A stretch of DNA of 64,000 bases from Halopseudomonas phragmitis (GTDB lineage Bacteria > Pseudomonadota > Gammaproteobacteria > Pseudomonadales > Pseudomonadaceae). A model generated the notes under the pieces. That model was given only the letters and a program-made list of their open reading frames with translations. It did no database searches and was not told the origin of the DNA. The stretch covers positions 1,015,501-1,079,500 of the forward strand of contig NZ_CP020100.1 in the NCBI RefSeq assembly GCF_002056295.1. Direction: 5' to 3'. Position numbers and translations under genes: made by a program. This document shows, piece by piece, positions 30,046 through 38,573 of the stretch (position 1 is its first letter; every line of letters begins with the position of its first letter).

Positions 30046-30078
30046 TCAGCCTCCCGTCTGCTGTGCCCGTGCGTCGGC

Positions 30079-31881
30079 TTATTCGATCTCGATCAGAATC
30101 TCGCCCGGATTGACCCGGTCACCCTTGGCCACGTGTACGGCCTTGACTGTTCCGGCAATCGCTGCCTGGATCTCGCTTTCCATCTTCATCGCCTCGCTGA
30201 CCAGTACTGCCTGGCCGGCTTTGACCGTGTCGCCGACCGCGACCAGTACCTCAACGACGTTGCCGGGCATGCTGGTGGTCACATGGCCGGGCTGGCTGGC
30301 TGGCTTGCGCTGGTTGCCGGAGCTGCCGGTGAAGGAGTTGAGTGGCTCGAACACCGCCTCTTCGGGCATGCCGTCCAGGCTCAGATAGAAGTGCCGCTTG
30401 CCATCGCCCTTGACGCTGACCCCGGTGATGTCGACCCGGTAGCTTTCACCATGCACATCAATGATGAATTCGGTCGGCACCCCTTCCTGGGCCACCGGCT
30501 TGCCCGCCGCGCCGGGTGGCGGCAACAGGGCTTCGGGCTTGAGGCTGCCGGCTGCGCGCTCTTCGAGGAACTTGCGCCCGATGTCGGGGAACATGGCGTA
30601 GGTCAGCACGTCCTCCTCGCTCTGGGCCAGGCTGCCGACGTCACTGCGCAGCTTGTCCATTTCCGGCTTGAGCAGGTCGGCCGGGCGCACATCGATCACC
30701 TCCTCGTTGCCGATGGCACTGCGCCGCAAGGTTTCGTTGATCGGCCCTGGGGCCTGGCCGTAGCGGCCCTGCAGGTAGAGTTTGACCTCATTGGTGATGG
30801 TCTTGTAGCGCTCTTCGGCCAGGACATTGAATACCGCCTGGGTGCCGACAATCTGTGAGGTCGGTGTCACCAGCGGGGGGTAGCCGAGGTCGGCGCGCAC
30901 TCGGGGGATTTCCTCGAACACCTCCTGAATACGGTTGAGCGCCCCCTGTTCCTTGAGCTGGTTGGCCAGGTTGGACATCATCCCGCCCGGCACCTGATTG
31001 ACTTGCACTCGGGTGTCGACCCCGGTGAATTCGCTCTCGAACTGGTGGTACTTCTTGCGCACTTCATGGAAGTACATGCTGATTTCCTGGATCAGCTCCA
31101 GATCCAGGCCGGTGTCGTAGGGGGTGCCCTTGAGCGCGGCGACCATGGATTCGGTGCCGGCGTGGCTGGTGCCCCAGGCCATGGCGCCGATCGCAGTATC
31201 GATATGATCAGCGCCGGCCTCGATAGCCTTGAGCTGGCACATGCTGGCCAGACCGGCGGTGTCGTGCGAATGGACGAACACCGGCAGGGTCAGTTCGGCC
31301 TTGAGTGCGCTGACCAGTTCGGCGGTGGCGTAGGGGGTGAGCAGGCCAGCCATGTCCTTGATCGCGATCGACTCCACACCCATCGCCGCCATGGCCTTGG
31401 CCTGCTCGACGAAGGCCTTGACCGTGTGCACCGGGCTGGTGGTGTAAGCGATTGTGCCCTGGGCGTGCTTGCCTGCAGTCTTGACCGCCTCAATCGCGGT
31501 TTTCAGGTTGCGTACATCGTTCATCGCATCGAAGATGCGGAACACGTCGATACCGTTTTCGGCGGCCTTGGCGACGAACGCGCGTACTACGTCGTCACTG
31601 TAATGCCGATAGCCAAGCAGGTTTTGACCACGCAGCAGCATCTGCAGGCGGGTGTTGGGCAGTGCTTCGCGCAATTGGCGCAGGCGCTCCCAGGGGTCTT
31701 CCTTGAGGAAGCGGATGCAGGCGTCGAAGGTTGCGCCGCCCCAGACTTCCAGTGACCAGTAACCGACCTGATCCAGTTTCGGGCAGATCGGCAGCATGTC
31801 TTCGGTGCGCAGCCGGGTGGCCAGCAGCGACTGGTGGGCGTCGCGCAGGATGGTGTCGGTGACGGTGATGCGTTTGGTCAT
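30079..31881 (-). CDS. pycB: Pyruvate carboxylase subunit B (carboxyltransferase and biotin carrier; OadA-like)
   Basis: Transfers carboxyl from biotin to pyruvate, making oxaloacetate. ATG at 31881 (MTKRITVTDTILRDAHQSLLATR, 600 residues) has a ggag site upstream; an in-frame ATG at 31941 would add 20 unconserved residues. The carboxyltransferase domain shows LEVWGGATFDACIRFL, MLLRGQNLLGYRHY, IKDMAGLL and HSHDTAGL. The C-terminal biotinyl domain has the target lysine in SEAMKMESEI. Homologues are named oadA, but with PycA as partner and no membrane OadB/OadG genes nearby, anaplerotic pyruvate carboxylase is more likely than a sodium-pumping decarboxylase. Confidence 0.93.
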   Translation of the reverse strand: MTKRITVTDTILRDAHQSLLATRLRTEDMLPICPKLDQVGYWSLEVWGGATFDACIRFLKEDPWERLRQLREALPNTRLQMLLRGQNLLGYRHYSDDVVRAFVAKAAENGIDVFRIFDAMNDVRNLKTAIEAVKTAGKHAQGTIAYTTSPVHTVKAFVEQAKAMAAMGVESIAIKDMAGLLTPYATAELVSALKAELTLPVFVHSHDTAGLASMCQLKAIEAGADHIDTAIGAMAWGTSHAGTESMVAALKGTPYDTGLDLELIQEISMYFHEVRKKYHQFESEFTGVDTRVQVNQVPGGMMSNLANQLKEQGALNRIQEVFEEIPRVRADLGYPPLVTPTSQIVGTQAVFNVLAEERYKTITNEVKLYLQGRYGQAPGPINETLRRSAIGNEEVIDVRPADLLKPEMDKLRSDVGSLAQSEEDVLTYAMFPDIGRKFLEERAAGSLKPEALLPPPGAAGKPVAQEGVPTEFIIDVHGESYRVDITGVSVKGDGKRHFYLSLDGMPEEAVFEPLNSFTGSSGNQRKPASQPGHVTTSMPGNVVEVLVAVGDTVKAGQAVLVSEAMKMESEIQAAIAGTVKAVHVAKGDRVNPGEILIEIE

Positions 31882-31906
31882 GGCTCTCATCTCCAGGTAA
31901 CGCGGA

Positions 31907-31976
31907 AGCTTGAAGCTGAACGCTGCAGGCACGATCCGCATGAGCGGCCTGCAGCGTCAGTTTCCAGCTTCAAGCT
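31907..31976 (-). other. Long two-part inverted repeat between pycA and pycB
   Basis: A 12-base outer arm agcttgaagctg (31907-31918) pairs perfectly with cagcttcaagct (31965-31976). An inner 9-base stem pairs gctgcaggc (31922-31930) with gcctgcagc (31947-31955). It fills almost all of the 97-base gap between the two subunit genes. There is no T run, so it is more likely an RNA-processing or stability element, or an intergenic repeat of the REP kind, than a full terminator. Confidence 0.6.
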
Positions 31977-31978
31977 GT

Positions 31979-33394
31979 TCATAGTCCGGCGTGGGCGGCG
32001 ATCGCGGTGGCAATCGCCAGCGCCAGCTCTTCCGGTTTGCGTTTGATCGAATACTGGGTCAGTTCCGGATGGTTCTCGACGAAACTGGTGTTGAACACCC
32101 CGCTGCGAAACTCCGGATTGCGCAGAATTTCCTGATAGTAGGCGGTGGTGGTCTTGACCCCTTGCAGACGCATGTCGTCCAGCGCACGCAGGCCGCGGTC
32201 CAGGGCTTCGTCCCAGCTCAGGGCCCAAACGATCAGCTTCAGACACATCGAATCGTAGTGGGGTGGAATGGTGTAGCCGGTATAAATCGCGGTATCGACC
32301 CGGACCCCGGGGCCGCCCGGGGCGTAATAGCGGGTGATCTTGCCGAAGCTGGGCAGGAAGTTGTTCTTCGGGTCCTCGGCGTTGATCCGGAACTGGATGG
32401 CGTAACCCAGGTGCTGGATATCGCTCTGCTTGATCGATAGCGGCAGGCCGGAGGCGATGCGGATCTGTTCGCGAACGATATCGATACCGGTGATTTGCTC
32501 GGTAATGGTGTGCTCGACCTGGACCCGGGTATTCATTTCCATGAAGTACACCTCGCCATCGGCGAGCAGGAACTCCACAGTGCCGGCGTTCTCATAGCCG
32601 ACCGCCTGGGCCGCGCGTACCGCCAGATCGCCAATATAGGCGCGCTGCTCGGGAGTCAGTTGCGGGCTGGGGGCGATCTCGATCAGTTTCTGGTTGCGCC
32701 GCTGGATCGAGCAGTCACGTTCGAACAGGTGCACGGTATTGCCGTGGCTGTCGGCCAGAATCTGCGCTTCAATGTGCTTGGGATTGACGATGCACTTTTC
32801 CAGAAATACGTCGGCAGAGCCAAACGCCTTGGTTGCTTCGGAAATCACCCGTGGCCAGGCCTGTTCCAGTTCGTCGCGCGAGTTGCAGCGACGGATGCCC
32901 CGGCCACCGCCGCCGGAGGTGGCCTTGAGCATGACTGGATAGCCGATGCGCTCGGCTTCGCTCAAAGCTTCGCCGAGGTTGGCCAGATTGCCTTCGGTAC
33001 CGGGGGTGACCGGTACTCCGGCGGCGATCATGCTGCGCCGGGCTTCGGTCTTGTCACCCATGCGGCTGATGACCTCAGCGCTTGGGCCAATGAACTTGAT
33101 CCCGCGTTCGGCGCAGATCTTTGCCAGTTCAGCGTTTTCCGACAGGAAGCCATAGCCCGGGTGCAGAGCATCACAGCCGGTTTCAACGGCCAGATTGACC
33201 AGTTGCCGGGGGTTCAGGTAACCGGCCAACGGGTCGCTGCCGATGTTGTAGGACTCATCGGCCCGTTTGACGTGCAGGGCATAACGGTCGGCGTCGGAGT
33301 ACACCGCGACCGAGCGAATGCCCATCTCCGCGCAGGCGCGGACAATGCGTACGGCAATTTCGCCCCGGTTGGCGATCAGGATTTTCTTGATCAC
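31979..33394 (-). CDS. pycA: Pyruvate carboxylase subunit A (biotin carboxylase)
   Basis: ATP-grasp biotin carboxylase that uses bicarbonate to carboxylate the biotin on PycB. The start is GTG at 33394 (MIKKILIANRGEIAVRIVRA, 471 residues), with gagga 6 or more bases upstream; a longer frame from 33430 starts with unconserved MVVPDHHHEE. Motifs include ATSGGGGRGIRRC (ATP loop), EKCIVNPKHIEAQILAD, ERDCSIQRRNQKLIE and MEMNTRVQVEHTITE. Very similar to the AccC family; pairing with pycB and a divergent LysR gene separates it from accC. Confidence 0.94.
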   Translation of the reverse strand: MIKKILIANRGEIAVRIVRACAEMGIRSVAVYSDADRYALHVKRADESYNIGSDPLAGYLNPRQLVNLAVETGCDALHPGYGFLSENAELAKICAERGIKFIGPSAEVISRMGDKTEARRSMIAAGVPVTPGTEGNLANLGEALSEAERIGYPVMLKATSGGGGRGIRRCNSRDELEQAWPRVISEATKAFGSADVFLEKCIVNPKHIEAQILADSHGNTVHLFERDCSIQRRNQKLIEIAPSPQLTPEQRAYIGDLAVRAAQAVGYENAGTVEFLLADGEVYFMEMNTRVQVEHTITEQITGIDIVREQIRIASGLPLSIKQSDIQHLGYAIQFRINAEDPKNNFLPSFGKITRYYAPGGPGVRVDTAIYTGYTIPPHYDSMCLKLIVWALSWDEALDRGLRALDDMRLQGVKTTTAYYQEILRNPEFRSGVFNTSFVENHPELTQYSIKRKPEELALAIATAIAAHAGL

Positions 33395-33533
33395 GGCCGT
33401 TTCCTCGTGGTGGTGATCGGGTACAACCAAGCTACGCCTGGCGACCCATCAAGTGAAATGAATAATTATTGGATCAGATATAAGCTATTGCTTATGAATA
33501 CTCATTTCATTCATCTCTAAAGGTTAGACCATC

Positions 33534-34472
33534 ATGCGCAAGTCCTTGCTCCGCATGACCCTGCGGCAGTTGCAGGTGTTCCAGGCGGTGTGCTCCAGTC
33601 AGTCCTACAGCCGGGCGGCCGAGGACATGGCGCTGACCCAGCCTGCGGTCAGCCAGCAGATCCGTCAGTTGGAAGAGCAGGTCGGCGCACCACTGTTTGA
33701 ATATGTTGGCAAAAAGCTTTATCTGACCGAGGCGGCCGTTAGCCTGCTGGCGGCCAGCGAGGATATCTTCAATCGTCTGGATAGCCTCGACATGCAGTTG
33801 TCGAGCCTGCAGGGCAGCCTGCGCGGTGAGCTGCGGCTGGCGGTGGTCAGCAGTATCCAGTACCTGACACCGCATCTGCTGGCGGCCTTTCGCCAACGTT
33901 ATCCGGAGGTGGTTTTTCGTCTGGAGGTGACCCGCCGATCGCAGGTGATCCAGCGCTTGCAGGACAATCGCGATGATGTGGTGCTGATGGCGCTGGTGCC
34001 GGAAGACCGGGCGCTGGAGTTCTTTCCGTTTCTGAACAACCCGATCATCGCCGTGGCCCATCCCGGCCATCCACTGGCCGGGCAGGCGGAGTTGGCGTTG
34101 ACGGCACTGGAACAGCAGGTGGTGCTCGAGCGTGAGCAGGGCTCAGGGACGCGCAAGGCGGTCGATGAATTTTTCCAGCAGAAACGAGTGCATCTGCAGC
34201 AATTAATGCAGATGGGTTCGGGCGAAAGCATGGTACACGGCGCACTGGCCGGCCTGGGAGTGGCGCTGGTCAGTGAGCACGCGGCGGCGCCTTACCTGCG
34301 CAGTGGCGAACTGGTCCGGCTGGACTTCAGCGAGTTGCCGCTGTACCGCAGCTGGTGCGCGGTGCATGCCCGCGGCAAGCGGCTGAGCCCGGTGGCTGAG
34401 GCCTTCCTGGCATTCCTGCGCGAAGAGCGGGTCCAGGTGCGGACCCTGGCCGAGCGCTTTGTTGCTGGCTGA
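33534..34472 (+). CDS. LysR-family regulator divergent from pyruvate carboxylase (PycR/CbbR-like)
   Basis: A 312-residue LysR protein with N-terminal winged helix (LRQLQVFQAVCSSQSYSRAAEDMALTQPAVSQQIRQLEEQVGAPLFEYVGKKLYLT). The pattern is close to CbbR/RbcR regulators of carbon fixation genes. The substrate-binding domain follows (LRLAVVSSIQYLTPHLL, GSGTRKAVDEFF). It is divergent from pycA with a gap of 139 bases, the standard LysR target arrangement. P. aeruginosa has a LysR gene in the same place (PycR, from memory). ATG at 33555 is an alternative start. Confidence 0.88.
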   Translation: MRKSLLRMTLRQLQVFQAVCSSQSYSRAAEDMALTQPAVSQQIRQLEEQVGAPLFEYVGKKLYLTEAAVSLLAASEDIFNRLDSLDMQLSSLQGSLRGELRLAVVSSIQYLTPHLLAAFRQRYPEVVFRLEVTRRSQVIQRLQDNRDDVVLMALVPEDRALEFFPFLNNPIIAVAHPGHPLAGQAELALTALEQQVVLEREQGSGTRKAVDEFFQQKRVHLQQLMQMGSGESMVHGALAGLGVALVSEHAAAPYLRSGELVRLDFSELPLYRSWCAVHARGKRLSPVAEAFLAFLREERVQVRTLAERFVAG

Positions 34473-34480
34473 GTAGCGTC

Positions 34481-34678
34481 TTAGACGTTCAGCCAGCGCT
34501 CGCGCTGCCTGCTCATCAGCTCCGGATAGTCGCAGACCTGGGCGTGCAGAGCCTGGCTGTCGCGGTAGTCCTCGATTGCACGACGATAGGCCATGCGCTT
34601 TTTGTCTTCTTCGCGCCGGCGCTCCCTGCGCAGGTTGCTGGTACTGGTGTCACTACGGTAATCAGGATCAAAAGCCAT
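34481..34678 (-). CDS. Small basic helical protein, PA3496-like
   Basis: A 65-residue protein MAFDPDYRSDTSTSN... rich in R, E and K, with the RREEDKKRMAYRRAIEDYRDS helix and a C-terminal YPELMSRQRERWL. It resembles the short PA3496-type proteins of pseudomonads, from memory. ATG at 34678 has an excellent ggagg 8-9 bases upstream. The open frame extends much further upstream but has no support. Convergent with the LysR gene. Function unknown. Confidence 0.65.
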   Translation of the reverse strand: MAFDPDYRSDTSTSNLRRERRREEDKKRMAYRRAIEDYRDSQALHAQVCDYPELMSRQRERWLNV

Positions 34679-34792
34679 GCTGGCATCCTCCCGGGGTGGC
34701 TGTCGGGCAGTACCCGAACACTGTGCCGCAAGGCGATGACGGACTGATGACAGTGGGCCTGGTATGCTCAATTCAATTCGTGGAGAGCCCTG

Positions 34793-35884
34793 ATGATCGA
34801 ACTCGACGCCGGCCTGGCCCAGGATATTGTTGATCGGGCCATGGCCATCCTGCCTTACAACATCAACGTGATGGATACGCGCGGGCTGATTATTGGCAGC
34901 GGAGATCGCCAGCGTCTGCATACCCGTCACGAGGGCGCCCAACTGGTTCTCAGCAACCAGCGGGTGGTAGAGCTCGATGCCCAGGCTGCCGCCTGCCTGC
35001 AGGGCGTGCGGCCGGGCGTCAACCTGCCGTTGTTCAACGCCGGGCAACTGGTGGGCGTGCTCGGGATCACCGGTGATCCCGAGGAAGTTCGACCGTTCGC
35101 CGAGCTGGTGCGCATGACGGCGGAAATGCTGGTGGAACAGCGTGCCTTGCAGGCCGAGCGGCAGTGGCAAGAGCAGCAATTGCAGCGCTGGCTGTCTGAA
35201 CTGCTGGACAGCGATTACCCGCTACCGGCGCTTGCCAGTGAACTGGAGCGCCTGGAGTTGACCTTGCACTGGCCGTTGCAGGCCGCGCTGATCTGTCTGG
35301 ATGAGCGTGCCGACGCTGCCCATCAGTTGCGCGAGCGGACCGGGCCACTGCTGTTGCCGCTGGGTCGCCGTCAGTTGCTGTGGTTGCGTCCGCCCCAGGA
35401 GCCTGCGGCCGATCAGGCCTGGCTGGCGCAGGCCGAGCGGCGCGCCTGGCCAGTAACCCGGCTATTGGTCGCCGAGCCGGTCGAACAACTGGCCGAATTG
35501 CGCGAAGCCTGTCAGGCGCTCGGTACTCTGCGCGACTATGCTGACGTGGCACAGGCTGCGCGGCTGCTGTATCTGGCCGACCAACAGGTGCTGGTATTGC
35601 TTTATGCCCAGCGTCGCAGTTGGTTGGTTCAGCGTCTGCTGGCGCCGGTGCGGGCGCTGCGCCAGGCCGATGGCCAGGGCGTGCTGGAAGCGACCCTGCG
35701 TGACTGGCTTGAATGCGGTGCCCAGAGCCAACTGTGTGCCCAACGTCTGGGGATTCATCGCAACACCCTGCGCTATCGGCTGGAGCGCATCAGCCGGGTG
35801 ACCGGGCTGGAGCTGTTCCAGGCCGAGCCACGGCAGCGGCTGAGCCTGGCGCTGGCCTTGTTGCAGGGGGTGGATCACGACTGA
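34793..35884 (+). CDS. cdaR: CdaR-family regulator (sugar diacid/glycerate regulator)
   Basis: A 363-residue activator of the CdaR/SdaR family. The N-terminal sugar-diacid recognition domain reads LAQDIVDRAMAILPYNINVMDTRGLIIGSGD and GVNLPLFNAGQLVGVLGITGDP. The C-terminal helix-turn-helix is CAQRLGIHRNTLRYRLERISRVTGLEL. In E. coli, CdaR activates glucarate, galactarate and glycerate genes. Here a permease and glycerate kinase follow on the same strand after 188 bases, so it very likely controls them in response to glycerate or a related acid. Confidence 0.92.
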   Translation: MIELDAGLAQDIVDRAMAILPYNINVMDTRGLIIGSGDRQRLHTRHEGAQLVLSNQRVVELDAQAAACLQGVRPGVNLPLFNAGQLVGVLGITGDPEEVRPFAELVRMTAEMLVEQRALQAERQWQEQQLQRWLSELLDSDYPLPALASELERLELTLHWPLQAALICLDERADAAHQLRERTGPLLLPLGRRQLLWLRPPQEPAADQAWLAQAERRAWPVTRLLVAEPVEQLAELREACQALGTLRDYADVAQAARLLYLADQQVLVLLYAQRRSWLVQRLLAPVRALRQADGQGVLEATLRDWLECGAQSQLCAQRLGIHRNTLRYRLERISRVTGLELFQAEPRQRLSLALALLQGVDHD

Positions 35885-36072
35885 ATTGTGCGCGCGCACA
35901 AATTTCCCCCCGATATGACCCATGAATACCGTGCCTGTGTCCGAGGATTTTGTGCCGATGCTAGGCGACAATGAGCGGCTGGCCGAGGGCGCTTCGCATA
36001 CACCGCCGTTGCTGTGAGTGTGCGATGGCCCTGGCTTATCGACGGACAAGACAATAAGAAAGGAGGCCACCC

Positions 36073-37431
36073 ATGGGCCTGGTTCTGATTCTGGTCGTAC
36101 TGATCGCGTTCATTGTTCTGGCGACGACTCGCCTCAAGCTGCACCCTTTCCTCGCCCTGCTCGGCGCCGCGCTGCTGGCCGGTTTTGCCTATCAGGTGCC
36201 GGCGGTGGATATCGTCAAGCACATCACCAGCGGTTTTGGCGGCATTCTCGGTTACATCGGTATCGTCATTGCCCTGGGCACCATCATCGGGGTGATCCTT
36301 GAGCGCAGCGGCGCGGCGATCACCATGGCTGAAACCGTGATCCGCCTGCTGGGTGAGCGCTTTCCAACCCTGACCATGTCGATCATCGGCTATCTGGTCT
36401 CGGTGCCGGTGTTCTGCGACTCCGGCTATGTGATTCTCAACTCGCTGAAGAATGCCCTGGCCGCGCGCATGAAAATCTCGGTGATCGCCATGAGCGTCGC
36501 GCTGGCCACTGGGCTGTACGCCACCCACACCTTTGTTCCGCCGACCCCGGGGCCGATTGCGGCCGCCGGCAATCTGGGCCTGGAGTCCAGCCTCGGGCTG
36601 GTGATTCTGGTTGGTCTGCTGGTGTCCTTCATTACCGCTCTGGCCGGGATGTGGTGGGCCAACCGCTTTATTGGCAAGGACATTGCGCTGGAAGACGACG
36701 GTGCGCCACTGCTGGCCAGCGAGGATTACGAACAGATGCGCGCCCGCTACGGCACCCTGCCCAGCGCCACCCAGGCCTTTGCACCGATCTTCGTGCCGAT
36801 TGCCCTGATCTGTCTGGGGACTATCGCCGGTCTGCCGGGCAAGCCCTTTGGCGAAGGCTGGCTGTTCACCGTGCTGAGTTTCCTCGGCCAGCCGGTCATG
36901 GCGCTCGCAGTGGGCCTGGGGCTGGCCTGTAGCTTATTGAAAGCGGACAACAAGCGTCAGGAGTTCCATGACCGGGTGGTTGAAGGCATTCAGTCTGCCG
37001 CGCCGATCCTGCTGATCACCGGCGCGGGTGGCGCCTTTGGTGCGGTCCTGCGGGCCACGCCGCTGGGTGACTATTTGGGAGAAACCCTGTCGACCCTGGG
37101 GATTGGCCTGTTCATGCCGTTCCTGGTGGCGGCCGCGCTGAAGTCGGCTCAGGGCTCGACCACGGTGGCGCTGGTCACCACCTCGGCGCTGGTGGCGCCG
37201 CTGCTTGGCCAGCTCGGGCTGGACAGCGATATGGGGCGGGTTCTGACAGTGATGGCCATTGGTGCAGGCTCGATGACCGTGTCGCACGCCAATGACAGCT
37301 TCTTCTGGGTGGTTACTCAGTTCAGCCGCATGAATGTGGCCACCGCCTACAAGGCCCAGACCATGGCCACGCTGGTCCAGGGGCTGGCTGGTATCCTTAC
37401 TGTCTGGCTGTTGAGTCTGGTACTGCTGTAA
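36073..37431 (+). CDS. GntP-family permease, probable glycerate or gluconate transporter
   Basis: A 452-residue, roughly 12-helix proton symporter of the GntP family. Characteristic blocks are LGAALLAGFAYQVPAVDIVKHITSGFGGILGYIGIVIALG, the ILERSGAAITMAET segment, VPVFCDSGYVIL, THTFVPPTPGPIAAAGNLG and SHANDSFFWVVTQFSRM. An aaaggagg ribosome-binding site precedes the ATG. Its stop codon overlaps the start of glycerate kinase (TAATG), so glycerate is the most likely substrate, though most characterised members carry gluconate. Confidence 0.88.
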   Translation: MGLVLILVVLIAFIVLATTRLKLHPFLALLGAALLAGFAYQVPAVDIVKHITSGFGGILGYIGIVIALGTIIGVILERSGAAITMAETVIRLLGERFPTLTMSIIGYLVSVPVFCDSGYVILNSLKNALAARMKISVIAMSVALATGLYATHTFVPPTPGPIAAAGNLGLESSLGLVILVGLLVSFITALAGMWWANRFIGKDIALEDDGAPLLASEDYEQMRARYGTLPSATQAFAPIFVPIALICLGTIAGLPGKPFGEGWLFTVLSFLGQPVMALAVGLGLACSLLKADNKRQEFHDRVVEGIQSAAPILLITGAGGAFGAVLRATPLGDYLGETLSTLGIGLFMPFLVAAALKSAQGSTTVALVTTSALVAPLLGQLGLDSDMGRVLTVMAIGAGSMTVSHANDSFFWVVTQFSRMNVATAYKAQTMATLVQGLAGILTVWLLSLVLL

Positions 37432-38570
37432 TGAACATGAAACTGGTTATCGCCCCCGATTCATTCAAGGAAAGCCTCAGCGCCCCACAGGTGGCCAAGG
37501 CCATTGCTGCCGGCTGGCGCGAGGTTTATCCCCAGGCCGACATTCGCCTGTGTCCGATGGCCGACGGTGGCGAAGGCACGGTTGATGCGCTGCTGGCCGC
37601 CAGCGGTGGCGAACGCCGCAGTGTGACTGTTCAGGGACCGCTGGGTGAGCCGGTAGAGGCTCATTGGGGCTGGCTGGGCGATGGTCGGGCCGTGATCGAA
37701 ATGGCTGCCGCCAGTGGTTTGCACTGGGTGCCGCTGGCGCGTCGCGATGCTACCCGCACCAGCAGTTTTGGCACCGGTGAACTAATAGGCGCAGCGCTGG
37801 ATGCCGGGGCGACGCGGATTATCCTGGGGCTGGGTGGCAGTGCCACCAATGATGCCGGGGCCGGCCTGCTCCAGGCTCTGGGCGCACGGCTGCTGGATGC
37901 CGCCGGCCGATCACTGGCGCCGGGTGGTGCGGCGCTGGCCAACGTGCAGCGGATTGATCTGAGTGGCCTGGATCCGCGTCTGGCCACTGCGCGCATCGAA
38001 GTGGCTGCCGATGTCGATAATCCCCTGTGCGGACCGCGCGGGGCTTCGCAGGTGTTCGGCCCGCAAAAAGGTGCGATTGCCGCTCAGGTCGAGCTGCTTG
38101 ACCGGGCGCTGGGGCATTTTGCCGACGTCATGGCCCAGACTCTGGGCCGTGATGAGCGCGATGTACCGGGGGTAGGCGCGGCAGGTGGCTTGGGGTTTGC
38201 CGCACGGGCGGTTCTGGCAGCCAGCTTCCGCCCGGGGGTTGAACTGGTTGCCGAGTTGTCCGGTCTGGCCGAAGCGGTGCAGGGCGCCGATCTGGTGATC
38301 ACCGGCGAAGGCCGGCTCGATGGCCAGACCCTGCACGGCAAGACCCCGGCCGGGGTGGCCAGGATCGCGCGTGCTGCCGGGGTTCCGGTGATCGCCCTGG
38401 CCGGCAGTCTCGGTGAAGGTTATCAGCGCCTGTACGAGATTGGCATCGATGCCGCCTTCAGCCTGACTCCGGGGCCCATGGCGCTGGAGAACGCGCTGGA
38501 CGCTGCGGCGCAGCAACTTCAGGCCCGGAGTGTGGATATTGCCCGGCTGTGGCGGTTGGCCAGGCGCTGA
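37431..38570 (+). CDS. garK: Glycerate kinase (GlxK/GarK family)
   Basis: Phosphorylates D-glycerate to 2-phosphoglycerate in E. coli-type enzymes, feeding lower glycolysis. The 379 residues start MNMKLVIAPDSFKESLSAPQVA and contain CPMADGGEGTVDAL, the LGLGGSATNDAGAGLLQALG motif and GEGRLDGQTLHGKTPAGVARIA. The ATG at 37431 overlaps the permease stop; ATG at 37437 gives the commoner family start MKLVIAPDSFK. Translationally coupled to the permease under the CdaR gene. Its end is 3 bases from the end of the convergent dksA2 gene. Confidence 0.94.
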   Translation: MNMKLVIAPDSFKESLSAPQVAKAIAAGWREVYPQADIRLCPMADGGEGTVDALLAASGGERRSVTVQGPLGEPVEAHWGWLGDGRAVIEMAAASGLHWVPLARRDATRTSSFGTGELIGAALDAGATRIILGLGGSATNDAGAGLLQALGARLLDAAGRSLAPGGAALANVQRIDLSGLDPRLATARIEVAADVDNPLCGPRGASQVFGPQKGAIAAQVELLDRALGHFADVMAQTLGRDERDVPGVGAAGGLGFAARAVLAASFRPGVELVAELSGLAEAVQGADLVITGEGRLDGQTLHGKTPAGVARIARAAGVPVIALAGSLGEGYQRLYEIGIDAAFSLTPGPMALENALDAAAQQLQARSVDIARLWRLARR

Positions 38571-38573
38571 CGC

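Noticed and set aside
30079-33394. Sodium-pumping oxaloacetate decarboxylase
   Set aside because: OadB and OadG genes are absent and a biotin carboxylase subunit gene is adjacent, so pyruvate carboxylase is the better reading.
34481-35179. 232-codon minus-strand gene
   Set aside because: Only the last 65 codons have a good start, ribosome-binding site and protein-like sequence; the rest is antisense to cdaR.
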